A stretch of 64,000 nucleotides of DNA from Tritrichomonas musculus (GCA_039105265.1 JAPFFF010000041.1:62001-126000), one strand, 5' to 3'. Positions 19,598 through 31,150 are shown, numbered from the stretch's first letter. Program-made: numbers and translations. The notes: generated by a model from the letters alone, not told the origin.

Positions 19598-20614
19598 ATG
19601 AATTACAGAAATGCATTTGAACGGACATCGAGACTTCATAGCGAAACAGCAAGCAATGAAGCATCAAGTCAAGCAAGCAATGAAACATCAAGTCAAGAAA
19701 GCAATGAAACATCAAGTCAAGCAGTAGTTTGCAAAGCAGCAGAATACGGATCTTTCTTTTCGGATGCAGAAAAAAATGAGTCCTTTGGACATGATATGCA
19801 TGATGGATTAGATCCTTTATTCGATCAAATGGCTGCAAATAATCTATCAAAATCAAATGCAGAAGAGCACAGACCAACCACTGCAAATGAACTTGAGGGT
19901 AAATCTGAAGAAAGAAAAGTCAAATTTGATGTCCAAATCAATCGTCCTAATAACTTCAAACCGCAAGAAATCACATTCGAAGACATCGATAAATATTATT
20001 TTACTACGGGTTTCATTGAATTCATTTTAACTGAGAAGTTCGTTCATTTATACTTTGATTTCGATTCAATCTCATCTGAAGATGAGTTTATTAGCGTAAT
20101 TGATTGGTTAGAAAGTCTTAAAGAAGTATTCGGTCCTTATACATATGGTGGTTATGCAAATGATGAATCGATGTCTAAAGATTATGAATTCAGATATTTT
20201 CCTGAAGGGAAGCATTTCTTATCGATGCATGCAATCTTCTATACAACATGTATTAGTACATCTGATCTTCAAGCAATCATGAAACATACTGAGAAGAATG
20301 GATTTAGTACAAAAGGTGTGCATGAAAAATGCGATCCAAACGTATATAAGCTCGTTCCAAGATCTGGAAAAGATGGATCTAGACAGCTATTTCGACATGT
20401 TTTGTCCGACAAAATCGGATGCAAAGAGCCTTCAAAGAATCATGGAACGTTGATAGATAATGCAAAACCATCTGATCATATAGTTCAAATTCGAGGTAAT
20501 GAACCGATTATATATAAAGATAAATGGTCTGAAATCTTCACGTTGGCAGATGCCTTGCAAGCCAAGAATGCAGATATTAACGCATCAAATATCAAATCCA
20601 ATATAGGGTGGTGA
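19598..20614 (+). CDS. Primase-polymerase (AEP/PrimPol)-like protein
   Basis: The 338-codon frame is open. Residues ~18-45 are a short Ser/Asn/Glu/Thr/Gln repeat. The rest carries the three motifs of archaeo-eukaryotic primases: YFDFD at ~149-153 (metal-binding hhDhD), LSMHAIFY at ~207-214 (the sxH motif), and a CDPNVYK...SRQLFRHVL segment at ~246-268 (third-motif-like, acidic residue then basic nucleotide-binding residues). No helicase domain is present, unlike many viral primase-helicases. Genes of this kind come from viruses and self-replicating mobile elements. The copy looks whole, with no break seen. G+C is slightly higher than in its surroundings. The motif assignment is by eye. Confidence 0.6.
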   Translation: MNYRNAFERTSRLHSETASNEASSQASNETSSQESNETSSQAVVCKAAEYGSFFSDAEKNESFGHDMHDGLDPLFDQMAANNLSKSNAEEHRPTTANELEGKSEERKVKFDVQINRPNNFKPQEITFEDIDKYYFTTGFIEFILTEKFVHLYFDFDSISSEDEFISVIDWLESLKEVFGPYTYGGYANDESMSKDYEFRYFPEGKHFLSMHAIFYTTCISTSDLQAIMKHTEKNGFSTKGVHEKCDPNVYKLVPRSGKDGSRQLFRHVLSDKIGCKEPSKNHGTLIDNAKPSDHIVQIRGNEPIIYKDKWSEIFTLADALQAKNADINASNIKSNIGW

Positions 20615-21618
20615 AAAAGTTTCTGAATTTTGTTTAACTTTTTATAAGCTGATTTTTCTTTTGATTATTTTTTATAAATATGTAATATTTTGGATGATGC
20701 ATGATATACTATATTTAAACTATTAAATATTGATTTGATGAAAAGTTATTAATTATTGAAAAATTATGCATTAATTTTTTAGGTGAAATTTTGAAGTGTC
20801 ATTCTTTTTTATCGTTTATAAATAATGCAACAATAGAGAATCAGGTAAAAATATAAATATATTATGTACATGCAGTAACTTATTTTTTTGTGATATATCA
20901 TTTACCAAATAAACCTAACGGTTGGTGAAAAACTATACATAATTTACTTCGATATAAAAAATCAATTCTTTTAAAAAACCTTAATTAATCAAAAAAATTA
21001 TGAGTGAAATTAAATTTATATCGCCCTGTTGTATTATTTACGACATAAATACTGATTATGATATAGTTGAAAAAATCACAATCTAATATAAGTATATGAA
21101 AAAGATGAGTTTTTTTTGATATTTCAAATTTTTATAGAAAATTAAAACTCAAAATTAGGTATTTTCAAAACAACCTCTGGCTCCATTGAAATTGTTTTGA
21201 GCCAAATAAAAAATGAAAATAGGTGGATAAAATGACGTGTTATTTATAATTTATTATTGTTCGGTTTGATATTGTATTTATCCCTGGAAAAGTTGATAAA
21301 ATACCACTCATTCAAATAATTCATTTACTCATAATTATCTCAGTATGCAATGAATAGATCAAAATAATTTTTGAATTATTTGGAAGTATTGTATATTTAC
21401 AATATAAATAAATTAATATTAATTTTGATTTTTATTTTCAAATGATTATTATTGATATTTTTGTCACTATTGTTTTATAAAATATATTGTTCTATTTTAT
21501 AAATGATGCTTCTTGGATTTATTTTATTCAGTGATAAATTTCACATTGTATATTATTAATTTGATATAAGACTTTAAAAAAAATAAAATAAGTTGATTTA
21601 TTAAAATGCAATATAAAA
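20615..21618. other. AT-rich DNA, nothing recognised
   Basis: Between the primase-like gene and the right boundary copy I see no gene, repeat or regulatory signal. Confidence 0.55.
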
Positions 21619-22311
21619 TAGACTTGTTAAAGTCCATGGACCTGTGGACTTACAAAATTCATTCAATTTTTTTTAGCATTTTTTTATTTTTTCACAAAAT
21701 AAAAATAATTTATAATTTCTCTGAAATACACAGGTCCATCTGTCAGGACTTCCAAAATTCATTCAATTTTTTTAGCATTTTTTTATTTATTCACAAAATA
21801 AAAATAATTTATAATTTCTCTGAAATACACTGGTCCATCTGCCAGGACTTCCAAAATTCTTTCAGTATTTTTAGCATTTTTTTTTATTCACAAAATATAA
21901 AATGTTTAAAATTTCTCTGAAATACACTGGTCCATCTGCCAGGACTAATAAAATTCTTTCAATTATTTTAGCATTTTTTATTTTTTCACAAAATAAAAGA
22001 ATTATAAAATTTCTTTGAAATATTTTGGTCAATCTGCCAAGATTTCCAAAATTCTTTCAATTGTTTATGACATTTTTTTCATGATTAAAAACATTCAAAT
22101 ATAATTTACTCATATTTGTTACTACTTTTCTATTTAAATAAACAAAAAAAATTAAATAAACAAATAAACTATAAAATATATGCATAAAATGAGTTCTTTT
22201 TTGAGATATAAAATAAAAATAAATTGACAAGGTTTGTTAGGTCCACGCCAAGTCCCGAGTCCACAAAAAGTCCATGAAAAGTGCATTTGTCCGGGACTTT
22301 TAACAAGTCTA
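21619..22311 (+). repeat. Right boundary copy of the inverted-repeat element
   Basis: The ends TAGACTTGTTAAAGTCC and (reverse complement) TAGACTTGTTAAAAGTCC are a better inverted match than in the left copy. It has the same internal ~95-bp units and the same orientation as the left copy. Outside its right end is CTATTGCC, which also flanks the left copy's left end. Confidence 0.85.
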
Positions 22312-22319
22312 CTATTGCC

Positions 22320-23475
22320 TCATATAAAGGTTATGCAAAGATAGTTCAATTATTAATAGCACAAGAAAACATTGAGATCAACTCCAAAGATATTTAATTA
22401 TAAAAAAATTCTTAAAATTTAAATTTAACTTTTTAATATAATTTAAAAATGCAGTAATTTATGGCATTCAACTTTAAGATTTAATTTGACACCATTAGTT
22501 TATGCAGCCAGAGAAGACCATACAGAAGTATTTCAATTATTATTAACACTTAAGGACATCGATACTAATGTAGAGAATATTTTTAATGGAATTTTATTTG
22601 GCAATTTAACAAAACGGCATTAAGTTTTGCTGTAGAAAACGAAAATACTGAAATTGTTAGATCACTATTATTATGTAAAGATATTGATGTTAATATCAAA
22701 GATATTTATAAATCAAAAGTATTCATTATATTTTAACAATTGTCTTTAATGATTTAATTTTAAAATTATGACCATTTTTGGAATTTAAAATTGTTTTTTT
22801 TTTATTCAAGTCCATTGACTTGTGCTGCAAATAAAAATAATATAGAAATTGTTAGATTATTATTAACACACGAAGGCATAGATATAAATAGTCAAAACAT
22901 TATAATTCAAAAGTTTTCATAAAATTAAAATCGAACTTTTTAAATTATATTTTGATTTTGAAATATTTGTGGAATTCTAGTCAAATATTTAAATTATACA
23001 GCTTTAATTATTGCTGTAAATAAATGTAATGCTGAAATTGTTGAAGAATTGTTGAAACACAAAGGCATTGATGTCAACATCAAAGACGTTTGAAATTTAT
23101 TTTTTTATAAAATACGAATCTAACTTTTTTATGCTATTGAAATTTGAATCTTTAATGGAATTTAATTCGAGTATTTAATATAACAGCATTAATTCATAGC
23201 GTTTTTAGCGGGCATGCAGAAATAGTCCGATTGTTATTAGAACATGAAAACATTGATTTAAATATCAAGGATATTTTAATTATTTTTTCATAATGTTTAT
23301 GGCAAAACCTTTTTTATTCTGTTTAAATTGACTATTATTTTTGATATTTTTAATTATCACAATTTATCTAACTGCCCTTGATTATGCTATGAAAAGAAAA
23401 ATTAGATGTCCAGAAATTTTTAATCTTCTTTCAAAAGCAAGTGAAAAAAGAGAAGATCCAAAAAGAGAAATATAA
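22320..23475 (+). CDS. Ankyrin modules 2 (rest) to 8 of the split DUF3447 gene
   Basis: The open modules lie at 22320-22391, 22489-22578, 22614-22703, 22809-22898, 22998-23087, 23183-23272 and 23371-23475. Each starts with TAL, TPL or SPL and contains (E/A)IVxLLL. All but the last reach a D-x-N plus three codons, and the last ends at a stop. Spacers are 35-105 nt, AT-rich and full of stops. They share a TGGAATT motif about 30-40 nt before the module and ATTTAA next to it. No module has an internal stop, which implies they are read as protein. Known trichomonad intron signals are absent. This is the 3' end of the gene that starts at 13335. Confidence 0.7.
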
Positions 23476-23523
23476 AGAAAAAAATTAATTCTTATTAACT
23501 TCAACTTTTAATTATCTAAAATT

Positions 23524-23554
<31 letters not shown>

Positions 23555-24163
23555 TTTTATATATATATATTTAACAAATGAGAAAATGTTTATTATGAAG
23601 AATAGCGCAACTGGAAAAACAATCTTTTATGTGCACTTAAAATTAAAGATTTTTGGGATTGAATCTTCAATGATTTGGCACATCAAGAACAACTTACATG
23701 CAATTTTTAAAAGCAAGTAGTGACTATTAAGGCAATATAAATTCAAATTATATCGCAAATACAACTTTCATTGATTTAGAACGAGATTGGTGCTGATAGA
23801 ATGATAGTTTTTTAAACAAATTTTTGGAGTCATTAAGTTCTATTTTTGGGAATGTGACAATATAGATCTGTTCCTAAAATTTTGGAATCAAATTATTAGA
23901 TCTGCATCATTTTATTTGAATCTGATTAATATTATTTTATAAATATGTATCATTTCATTTAAATCAGATTTATTTATTTACTTAAAACGCGTATTAACTA
24001 AAATAAAAGTAATTTAATGTTTTGACCAAATCTTACACAAAATGAAACTTTTTAAAATATTAAAATTCATTGAATTTACGATCGGAATTCAATTTTTTTG
24101 AATAAAGAAAATATTTGATTTATTTCCACCTTCTTTTATTATCCAAAAAAATAATAATAAAGA
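23476..24163. other. Intergenic DNA with an (ATTT)n tract and a possible P-loop remnant
   Basis: An (ATTT)n tract and AT dinucleotides fill about 23518-23572. At 23595-23720 a 41-codon frame reads MKNSATGKTIFYVHLKLKIF. This resembles the P-loop and first helix of a Rab-type GTPase (NSATGKT), but it stops soon after and the switch regions are not recognisable. It is at best a decayed GTPase fragment. The rest is AT-rich. Confidence 0.3.
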
Positions 24164-25909
24164 ATGGAAGAAAATCTCAAAGAAGAACTTTTATCCAATA
24201 ATGACAACTTAAATGACCAAAGCAATGACACAAAGCAAAATATAACAACCAATACAACACAAACCACGCGTCCTGGCGAACGAGAACTCACAGAAGAAGA
24301 TATTAGGCTTGGCGGAAAACCTCCACTTCAAACAGTATGTCTACTTTCCAGTGGACCTCTCATATCTCAAGTAACAAATTCTCTTTATGGCATCATCAAC
24401 ACGATTTGGATATCCAAAGCTCTTGGTGATTCAGGGCTAACCGCTATATCTACCTATCAGAACTTTGATACGATTGGCCGATGTTTTGCCTCATTTCTCC
24501 AAGTATCAGCCACTACCAAAATTGCGTCACTTTTTGGTGAAGGTCTAAATTCAGAAGCATCGCAAGTACTTACTGATCTTTTACGTTTTTCTGTTGTTTG
24601 TTCGATTATTTCACCATCTTTGTTCATTCCACTTTCGAAAATTTGTGTCAGATGGTTCGGTGCTGATGAATACATCACGAATCTCGGTTTTAAGTACATT
24701 ATTCCCAATCTGTGTCTTTCTATCATTCCAGCAGTCTTTCTAATATGCTGTGGATGTCTTCAAGCGGAAGGTCGTTCGTGGCTCTTTTCGATCACACAAA
24801 TAACAGCTCTTTGTCTTGAGATGTTTGTTTTCTGTCCACTTTTTCTGTTGGTTTTCAAAACAGGAATTGCAGGAGCTGCCATTGCGAATGGAATTGCCGA
24901 GCTGATACCGAGCATTGTTGTTCTTTTTATGTACTATAGAGGGAAGTTTGGAATCAAGCCACAATTTTCACAAATGTTGAAAAAGTTTTCACCTCACTCG
25001 TTTGAAGCATTGAAACTTGGACTTGCACAGCTTATTCTGCAGCTGAGTTGGGCAATACCTGGAGTAATTGTTAGGAAATTATTTGGCCTGTCTAGTGGTA
25101 ATGATACGAATGTATTCAATAATGTTATGGCTGCTTTTAATACATTCAATCGACTGTGGGGAATTGAAGAAGCTGTGCCAAATGCAATCAACATTGGATT
25201 CATTCCTGCTGCTTCCTGGGCTTTTGGTGCGAAGCAATATATGAGGATTATATGGCTTCTTATTCATGCCTTGTGGATCTCTGTTGTTTGGTGCTCTTTG
25301 TCGATGATTTTGACAATGGGATTCCCCGTTCAAATGGCAAAGATATTCTCAAATACACCAGAATATTTGGAATGGGCTAAAAAGATCATTCGTAATGGCA
25401 ACATTTCAACATGTGTCTGCGAAATTCCTGGAATTATTACTTCCCTTCTTCAAGCAATGAAATTGGGCAATCAAGCTTCCCTTCTTTCTTTTTTGGTCCA
25501 GCTTCTTCCTGTGCCAATTGCTGCCTTGATTTTGTATTACACTGATAAACACAACATTGGAAGACTCATTTATTGTTACCCAATCCAAACATTCTTCGGT
25601 ATCGCTGTGTCTATTCCTTATATCGTGGTCGCTTTGCGTACAATCATTAAAAGCCATAAACAGCAGCTTATCGAAGATGATAATGATCTCGAAAATCATC
25701 CTGAAAGAGAACTCAATGAAATGTCTGTGTCAAGCGTTGAACAAATCATAAAAGAAAATTCAACGTCTTACGAAAACATTTCTAAAGATCAAAATGAAAA
25801 AGAAATAAAAGAAAATGGGAAAGAAGAGTCATATGATATCGCTGAAACTGCTTCAATTGAGCTGTTTCATGATCCACAAATTGATGAAAATGCAAAAAAT
25901 GATATTTAA
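24164..25909 (+). CDS. MATE-family multidrug/toxin efflux transporter
   Basis: The 581-codon frame has about 12 hydrophobic segments. Hydrophilic tails lie at both ends (residues 1-55, rich in Asn/Gln/Thr; ~500-581, rich in Glu/Lys). MATE hallmarks are visible: the first helix GPLISQVTNSLYGIINTIWISKALG, GLTAISTYQNF, the half-way motif GIAGAAIANGIAELI, and the second-half start LGLAQLILQLSWAIPGVIVRKLFG, where the pattern repeats. MATE proteins export cationic compounds in exchange for H+ or Na+. Length is near the usual 450-550 plus the extended tails. The gene is intact, has higher G+C than the neighbouring repeat-family genes, and reads as an ordinary core gene. Confidence 0.93.
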   Translation: MEENLKEELLSNNDNLNDQSNDTKQNITTNTTQTTRPGERELTEEDIRLGGKPPLQTVCLLSSGPLISQVTNSLYGIINTIWISKALGDSGLTAISTYQNFDTIGRCFASFLQVSATTKIASLFGEGLNSEASQVLTDLLRFSVVCSIISPSLFIPLSKICVRWFGADEYITNLGFKYIIPNLCLSIIPAVFLICCGCLQAEGRSWLFSITQITALCLEMFVFCPLFLLVFKTGIAGAAIANGIAELIPSIVVLFMYYRGKFGIKPQFSQMLKKFSPHSFEALKLGLAQLILQLSWAIPGVIVRKLFGLSSGNDTNVFNNVMAAFNTFNRLWGIEEAVPNAINIGFIPAASWAFGAKQYMRIIWLLIHALWISVVWCSLSMILTMGFPVQMAKIFSNTPEYLEWAKKIIRNGNISTCVCEIPGIITSLLQAMKLGNQASLLSFLVQLLPVPIAALILYYTDKHNIGRLIYCYPIQTFFGIAVSIPYIVVALRTIIKSHKQQLIEDDNDLENHPERELNEMSVSSVEQIIKENSTSYENISKDQNEKEIKENGKEESYDIAETASIELFHDPQIDENAKNDI

Positions 25910-26397
25910 ATAATAGTTTTATTTTATTTGTTTATACATTGGTTTAATTTAATAATATTATTATATTTTCAAATCATTACAAAAAATATATTTTTTAGCT
26001 TTAAAATAGATTCTATCCTTTGATATTTTCCAAATTCATTAAGCAATGACTAGTGAAAATGAGAATTTTTTTTTTTTTTTAAATATGTTCATAAAATTTT
26101 TAATGGCAACTAAACAAAACTTTAAAAACAAGAGAAAGCTATCCTATATTAAGAATAATTGGGTTTCTTCAGAAGCTATTTAAAATTCATTTTTAATGAT
26201 TGAAAATGCAGATATTTCATGAAATTATATTGCATTTAATACTTCAATTTGCATAAATTATAAATTGATATATGACTTTGTTATTGAGATATTCTATGTT
26301 ATAATTACTTGATGTTTAATTTTAAAATCATATTTTTTTATTCAATTTTCAGTTTTTCAATAAGTTTTAATGACAAATTTTTTTTCTAATATTTTGT
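25910..26397. other. AT-rich intergenic DNA
   Basis: This is the upstream region of the Sel1 kinase. A TCAATTTTCAG stretch about 50 nt before the ATG could be an Initiator. Nothing else is recognised. Confidence 0.5.
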
Positions 26398-29300
26398 ATG
26401 TTAACAACCTATAAAACTAACTTTTCTTACTCTGAAATTCCCCAAAACTATAAAATTTTTTTAGATTCGATTGATGATGAGGTTGTTAAAAAAATTTTTT
26501 CTCAATTCAGTTTTCATTTTTTTGATTTTCGAAATATTTCAAATGCTGAACGGAATAGCAAAAAAGAAGCGATCAAATCATCATTATTTTTCTTTTTAAA
26601 AGAAAATAAATTTGCTACTTATCAGATATCAAAAGTACAAAAAAATAGTTTTATATTTTGTGTTGAAAATAATTGTTACATTATAGAATCAATAGATGAA
26701 AATGAAATTAGCCAGTTTATATCAGATATAAAATCAGATATCGTTGAAGTTAAAGAAGAAATTGAAGATAAAGTCAAAAAAATTATACGAAATTCCATTT
26801 TCAAGAAACAAATATTAAACAACTATTTTGTGAGATATACGATTCCAACAATTATTGCATTTTTAATTCAAAGATATACTTATCCATCAAGTTATTTCAA
26901 GGATCCTTCATTTTTTTATTTTGAAAATAAAAAAACTTCAAAGAAATCAAAATTCAAAGAAAACATTCAAAAACTTTTTCTCTCAAAAGATTTAAAGAAA
27001 ATGAATTATGAAGTCATCAACATTAAAGATAACATAAGTCAAGAAATTAATGAAATCAATCATTTTTGTCAAAGAAAAATTCATCGATTTTCAAAAGACG
27101 ATTTAATTGAATTTGACACAATTTATTCAAAAGCAGAATTCAATATTTATTTGGCGCTTCATATTCCAACGTTTTATATTTTTGTTGTTAAAGAAATGTT
27201 GGGTAAAAATAAAGCTCCAAAACGTGAAATTTCTTTCTGCAACAATTATTCACATCGTTGTTTCACGCCTTTCTACGGATTCATTTATAAAGGAGAAGAA
27301 ATAAACGGTTTGGTTTATGAATACATGTCAAATGGATCTTTAAAAGAGTTTATTAAAAAAGATATAAATCCAATCTTCCAATTTACGACGTTGATTCGAA
27401 TTCTTCAAGGAATTCATTACCTTCAATCTCATTGTTTAATTCATCGAGATTTAAAACCATCGAATATTCTAATTGATCATGACAACAATGCATACATATC
27501 AGATTTTGAGTATATAAGACCAGTCAATGAAAAAAAAGTTCATGATAATGGAGACAATCCGATTAATGAAAATGATAATTCTGAATTTACAAATGATTTT
27601 GGATCATGCATTTATGCATCTCCAGAACAAGATGAAGGTACAGGAATATCATATCAAACAGACATTTATTCATTTGGTGCATTAGTTTATTTTATTCTTG
27701 AAAAGAAGAACATGTTTTCTGAGATATCTAATTTTGATGAAATTGTAATTTTGAAGTTATCACAAAAATTTCCAGATATCATTAATTGTACTGAAAATAT
27801 TCAGAAACTTTACAAGAAATGTATGAATATCATTCCATTAAATAGACCAAATTTGGATGAAATTAAAAATGTAATATTAGAAGAAACTCGTCCAATTCAA
27901 TTTCTTGAAAATTATTGGTTAAAACAGCCCATTGATCATATTGAATATTCACAGATGATCAAATTTATCTTAGAGAACATTACTTTAAGAATCAAATCAC
28001 ATGAAAAAGAAGAGATTAAGAAGTATATTAATGAAGTTGGAAAACTACACTTTATTAATTTGTTTTATCAAAATTATATATCTCAAGATCCAGTTTTCGA
28101 AGATTACCAAATTGTAACCTCAAATGATTACCCAAAAACGTTGACATCTATAGGAGATATGTATTTCAAAGGTGAAATATTTGATAAAAACCATGAGAAA
28201 GCAAGAGAATATTATGAATTAGGCGCCAAACTAAAAGATATAGGTGCATTGAATAAATTAGGTGACATTTATTTTAATGGAGTTGGTGTTGGCATTGACT
28301 TTTTCAAAGCAAAAATTTATTATGAACAAGCTGAACAACTGATTTATTTTGAAGAAGTTAAAAATAATTTGCCTGAAGCACTTTCTAAAAGACTCTCCAG
28401 AATATTTTTAAATTTAGGAAAAATCTATTATTTCTTTAAGAACATTGAGAATAATTATATTAAAGCAAAAGATTGTTTTGAGAAATCTGCAGCACGAGGA
28501 AATGCAGAAGCATATGTGCATTTAGGAAATCTTTATTATTTTGGATATGGTGCTGAAAAAGATTATTCAAAAGCTAGAGAATGTTATGAAAAAGCAGCCG
28601 AGAAAAATTATTCAGAAGGTTTTTTGAGCTTAGGCAATCTTTACGAACTAGGTTTAGGTGTTGATGTCGATTATGATTTAGCGATATTTTATTATGAGCA
28701 AGCAGAAGAGAAAAACAATCCAGGTGCACTTGTTAAACTTGGAAATTTATACTACACTGGGAAAGGATTTGATAAAAATATTAATAAGGCATTATATTAT
28801 TGGGAAAAAGCATCCGAAATGGGTGATCCTTTAGGCAATGTTGGCTTAGTTATGTTTTATGCATCAGGTGTCGATGTTAAAGAAGATTACACTAAGGCTT
28901 TGCAATATATTTTAGATATCGCAAAGAAAAATGGAATTAAATCAGAATTTATTATGCAGCAATTTAAACAAATGATTGAAAAGAATACAGAAAATGGATT
29001 GAGAGCGATAATGTCAGGAAATAATGATCTTTCTTTATTAATAAGAGGAAATAATTATTATAATGGGATATTAACCAAAATTGATTATAATGAAGCCAGG
29101 AAATGTTATGAATTATTAGCTCAAAGAAATAATCCCAGGGGTTATTTAATGCTTGGTCACATGTATTATCATGGAAATGGTGTAAAAGTTGATTACAATA
29201 AAGCCAAAATGTATCTCAAAAAAGCATCTGCACTGAATGATTCAGATGCTTTTTTAATGCTAGGATGTTTATATTATGAATTTGACAAAAAATATAAAAA

Positions 29301-31150
29301 GGCTAAAAAGTATCTTGAAATAGCCGCAAAACAGAATAATTCGAATGCTATTTTAATGTTAGGAAATCTTTATTTATATGGGCATGGTGTACAAAGGAAT
29401 TATAAAAAAGCTAAAGAATTATATGAAAAAGCAATTGGATATCATAATGTCTTTGGATACTATAATTTAGGAATACTCTATTATTATGGCAAAGGAGTTG
29501 AACAAAGTTATTCTAAAGCAAAAGAACTTTTTTGAAAAAAGTGAACCAAATGAAAGTTCATCAATGATGTTAGGACATCTTTACTACAAAGAAAGAAATG
29601 TTGGAAGAGATGCTAAAAGAGATTATTTCAAAGCTAGATTGTTTTATGAAAAATCATTTACTTTGAAGTCAATTTATAAATTAGGTGAAATATATGAAAA
29701 TGGATATGGTGTCAAAAAGAACTATACGAAAGCAAGAGAATATTATGAATTGGCAGCTAAAAAGAATTTTCATAGAGCTTGCTTAAAGTTAGGTGATTTT
29801 TACAAAAACGGTTTAGGAGTTCAAATAAATATGAAAAAATCAATAGATTATTATTTCATATCATTTGAACAAAGAGACAAAAATGCTGCTTTCAATTTAG
29901 GTAATTTCTATGAGAATGGAATTGGTGTTAAACAAGATTACCGGAGAGCTATTTATTTTTATAATAAAGCAGCACATTTCAAAAATTTTAATGCATTCTT
30001 AAAACTTGCAAATATATATTTGAATGGAAAAGGTGTTGAAATTGATGTCGATAAAGCAATTCATTACTTGTTGCGGTTACTCGAAAATGACCGATTTATA
30101 CATTTTTCAAGGAAATATCGAATTGAAGGTTCATTTTATGTGGGAAATAATGACCTTGGTCTCATTTACATAACTGAAAAACAAAACATTGAAGCAGCCC
30201 ACAAATATATAAAAGAAGCAGCATACAGTGAATATTCCTTTGGTCGGAATAACTTTGGTTTATTCAATCAAATGTTTTTGAATAAAAAAGATATTGCCAA
30301 AGAATGGTTTGAAAGATCATCAAAAGATAGATTCGCAATAGCCAGTTACAATCTTGGCTATTTGTATGAAAAAGAAAGCAATATTGAAGAATCAATTAAA
30401 TATTACATTAAAGCATCAGAAGATGAAGATGTTCCTTTAATGTTTCATAATAGACAAATTAATGATGAAAGATTGGAAATATCAAAGATATTCATTCTCT
30501 GCTTGAATAATCTCAAGCTAACTCATTATTATTTATCGCAAGAAAACGATGCAAATGCAAAAATTTATTTCATTAAATCAATTTCAAAGTTGATCATAAA
30601 TTATAATCATTTTTATTGTATTTTGAAAACATTTCCAAATGAAGATGATAAATATATGTATTCATTTCTTCATGATGTCATTTTCAAATATAATGATTTC
30701 AATTTTCCAAATCATAATGATGATAACGACAATAATAAAAAAGAAAATAAAAAAGAAAAGAAGAAAAATGTAAATGAACACCTGAATCAAAAGATCATTG
30801 ATAAAATGACTCAGGAAAAAATCTTCGAAAAAAATAAATTTGCAATTAATTCTTTCGAAGAAGAAGAAGATATCGAAATAAAAATTGAGGTTAAGGATGA
30901 ATTTAAAAAAATGTATTTTGTTGATGCATCGACTTTCTTTGATCTTGTATGTTCAAATCTGAACTTTAAAAAAGATTTCATTCAAGAAATTTTGAGTATT
31001 ATTGGAGAAATGGATCAAATTTTATATTCGAATCCTTATCATATTTTATTTGGCAGAATTGACAATAGGAAACCAAAAAAAATCCTTCATAAATTTATAA
31101 AAAAAGATATTAATCGTTTGTTCTACAAAGGATTTGGCATAAAAATATAA
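26398..31150 (+). CDS. Protein kinase with long Sel1-repeat tail (one frame slip)
   Basis: The gene encodes ~1,580 residues in two overlapping frames. Residues 1-230 are unassigned. The kinase domain follows (~235-500): VVKEM near 270 supplies the Lys, then MSNGSLKEF, LIHRDLKPSNILI with HRD at ~347-349, SDFEYI in place of DFG at ~368, and YASPEQ for the APE region. From ~580 onward come some 18 or more Sel1/TPR-like units of the form LGxxYxxGxGVxxDYxKAxxYYEKAA. At 29515-29530 the frame slips by one base in a T6 run (KAKELF | FEKSEPNES), after which Sel1 units resume in the second frame. The C-terminus (~30650-31150) is Asn/Lys/Glu-rich and unassigned. Sel1-kinases are a large trichomonad family, probably signalling adaptors. 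Glu in place of the DFG Gly leaves activity in doubt. Confidence 0.85.

Larger units (their letters stand above)
14812..22311. mobile_element. 7.5-kb composite element inserted in an ankyrin module
   Basis: It is bounded by two ~694-bp copies of the same inverted-repeat element in the same orientation (14812-15506 and 21619-22311). The eight bases CTATTGCC flank the whole unit (14804-14811 and 22312-22319). Neither boundary copy has a target duplication of its own. Removing 14812-22311 and one CTATTGCC restores an ankyrin module in frame. Together these show that the two copies and everything between them entered as one unit. Cargo: a BspA-like gene and a DUF3447 gene on the minus strand, a kinase remnant and a primase-like gene. 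An 8-bp duplication suggests a hAT-type transposase acted on the outer ends. Confidence 0.8.

Noticed and set aside
14812-22311. An LTR element, since two ~694-bp direct repeats bound the segment
   Set aside because: Each repeat has its own inverted ends (TAGACTTG...CAAGTCTA), the outer duplication is 8 bp, and the inside shows no reverse transcriptase, integrase or gag.
22579-23370. Canonical GT-AG introns between ankyrin modules
   Set aside because: Most donors begin with ATTT rather than GT, several acceptors lack AG, and the known parabasalid branch-point/acceptor block is absent. I therefore report them as unexplained spacers, not as standard introns.
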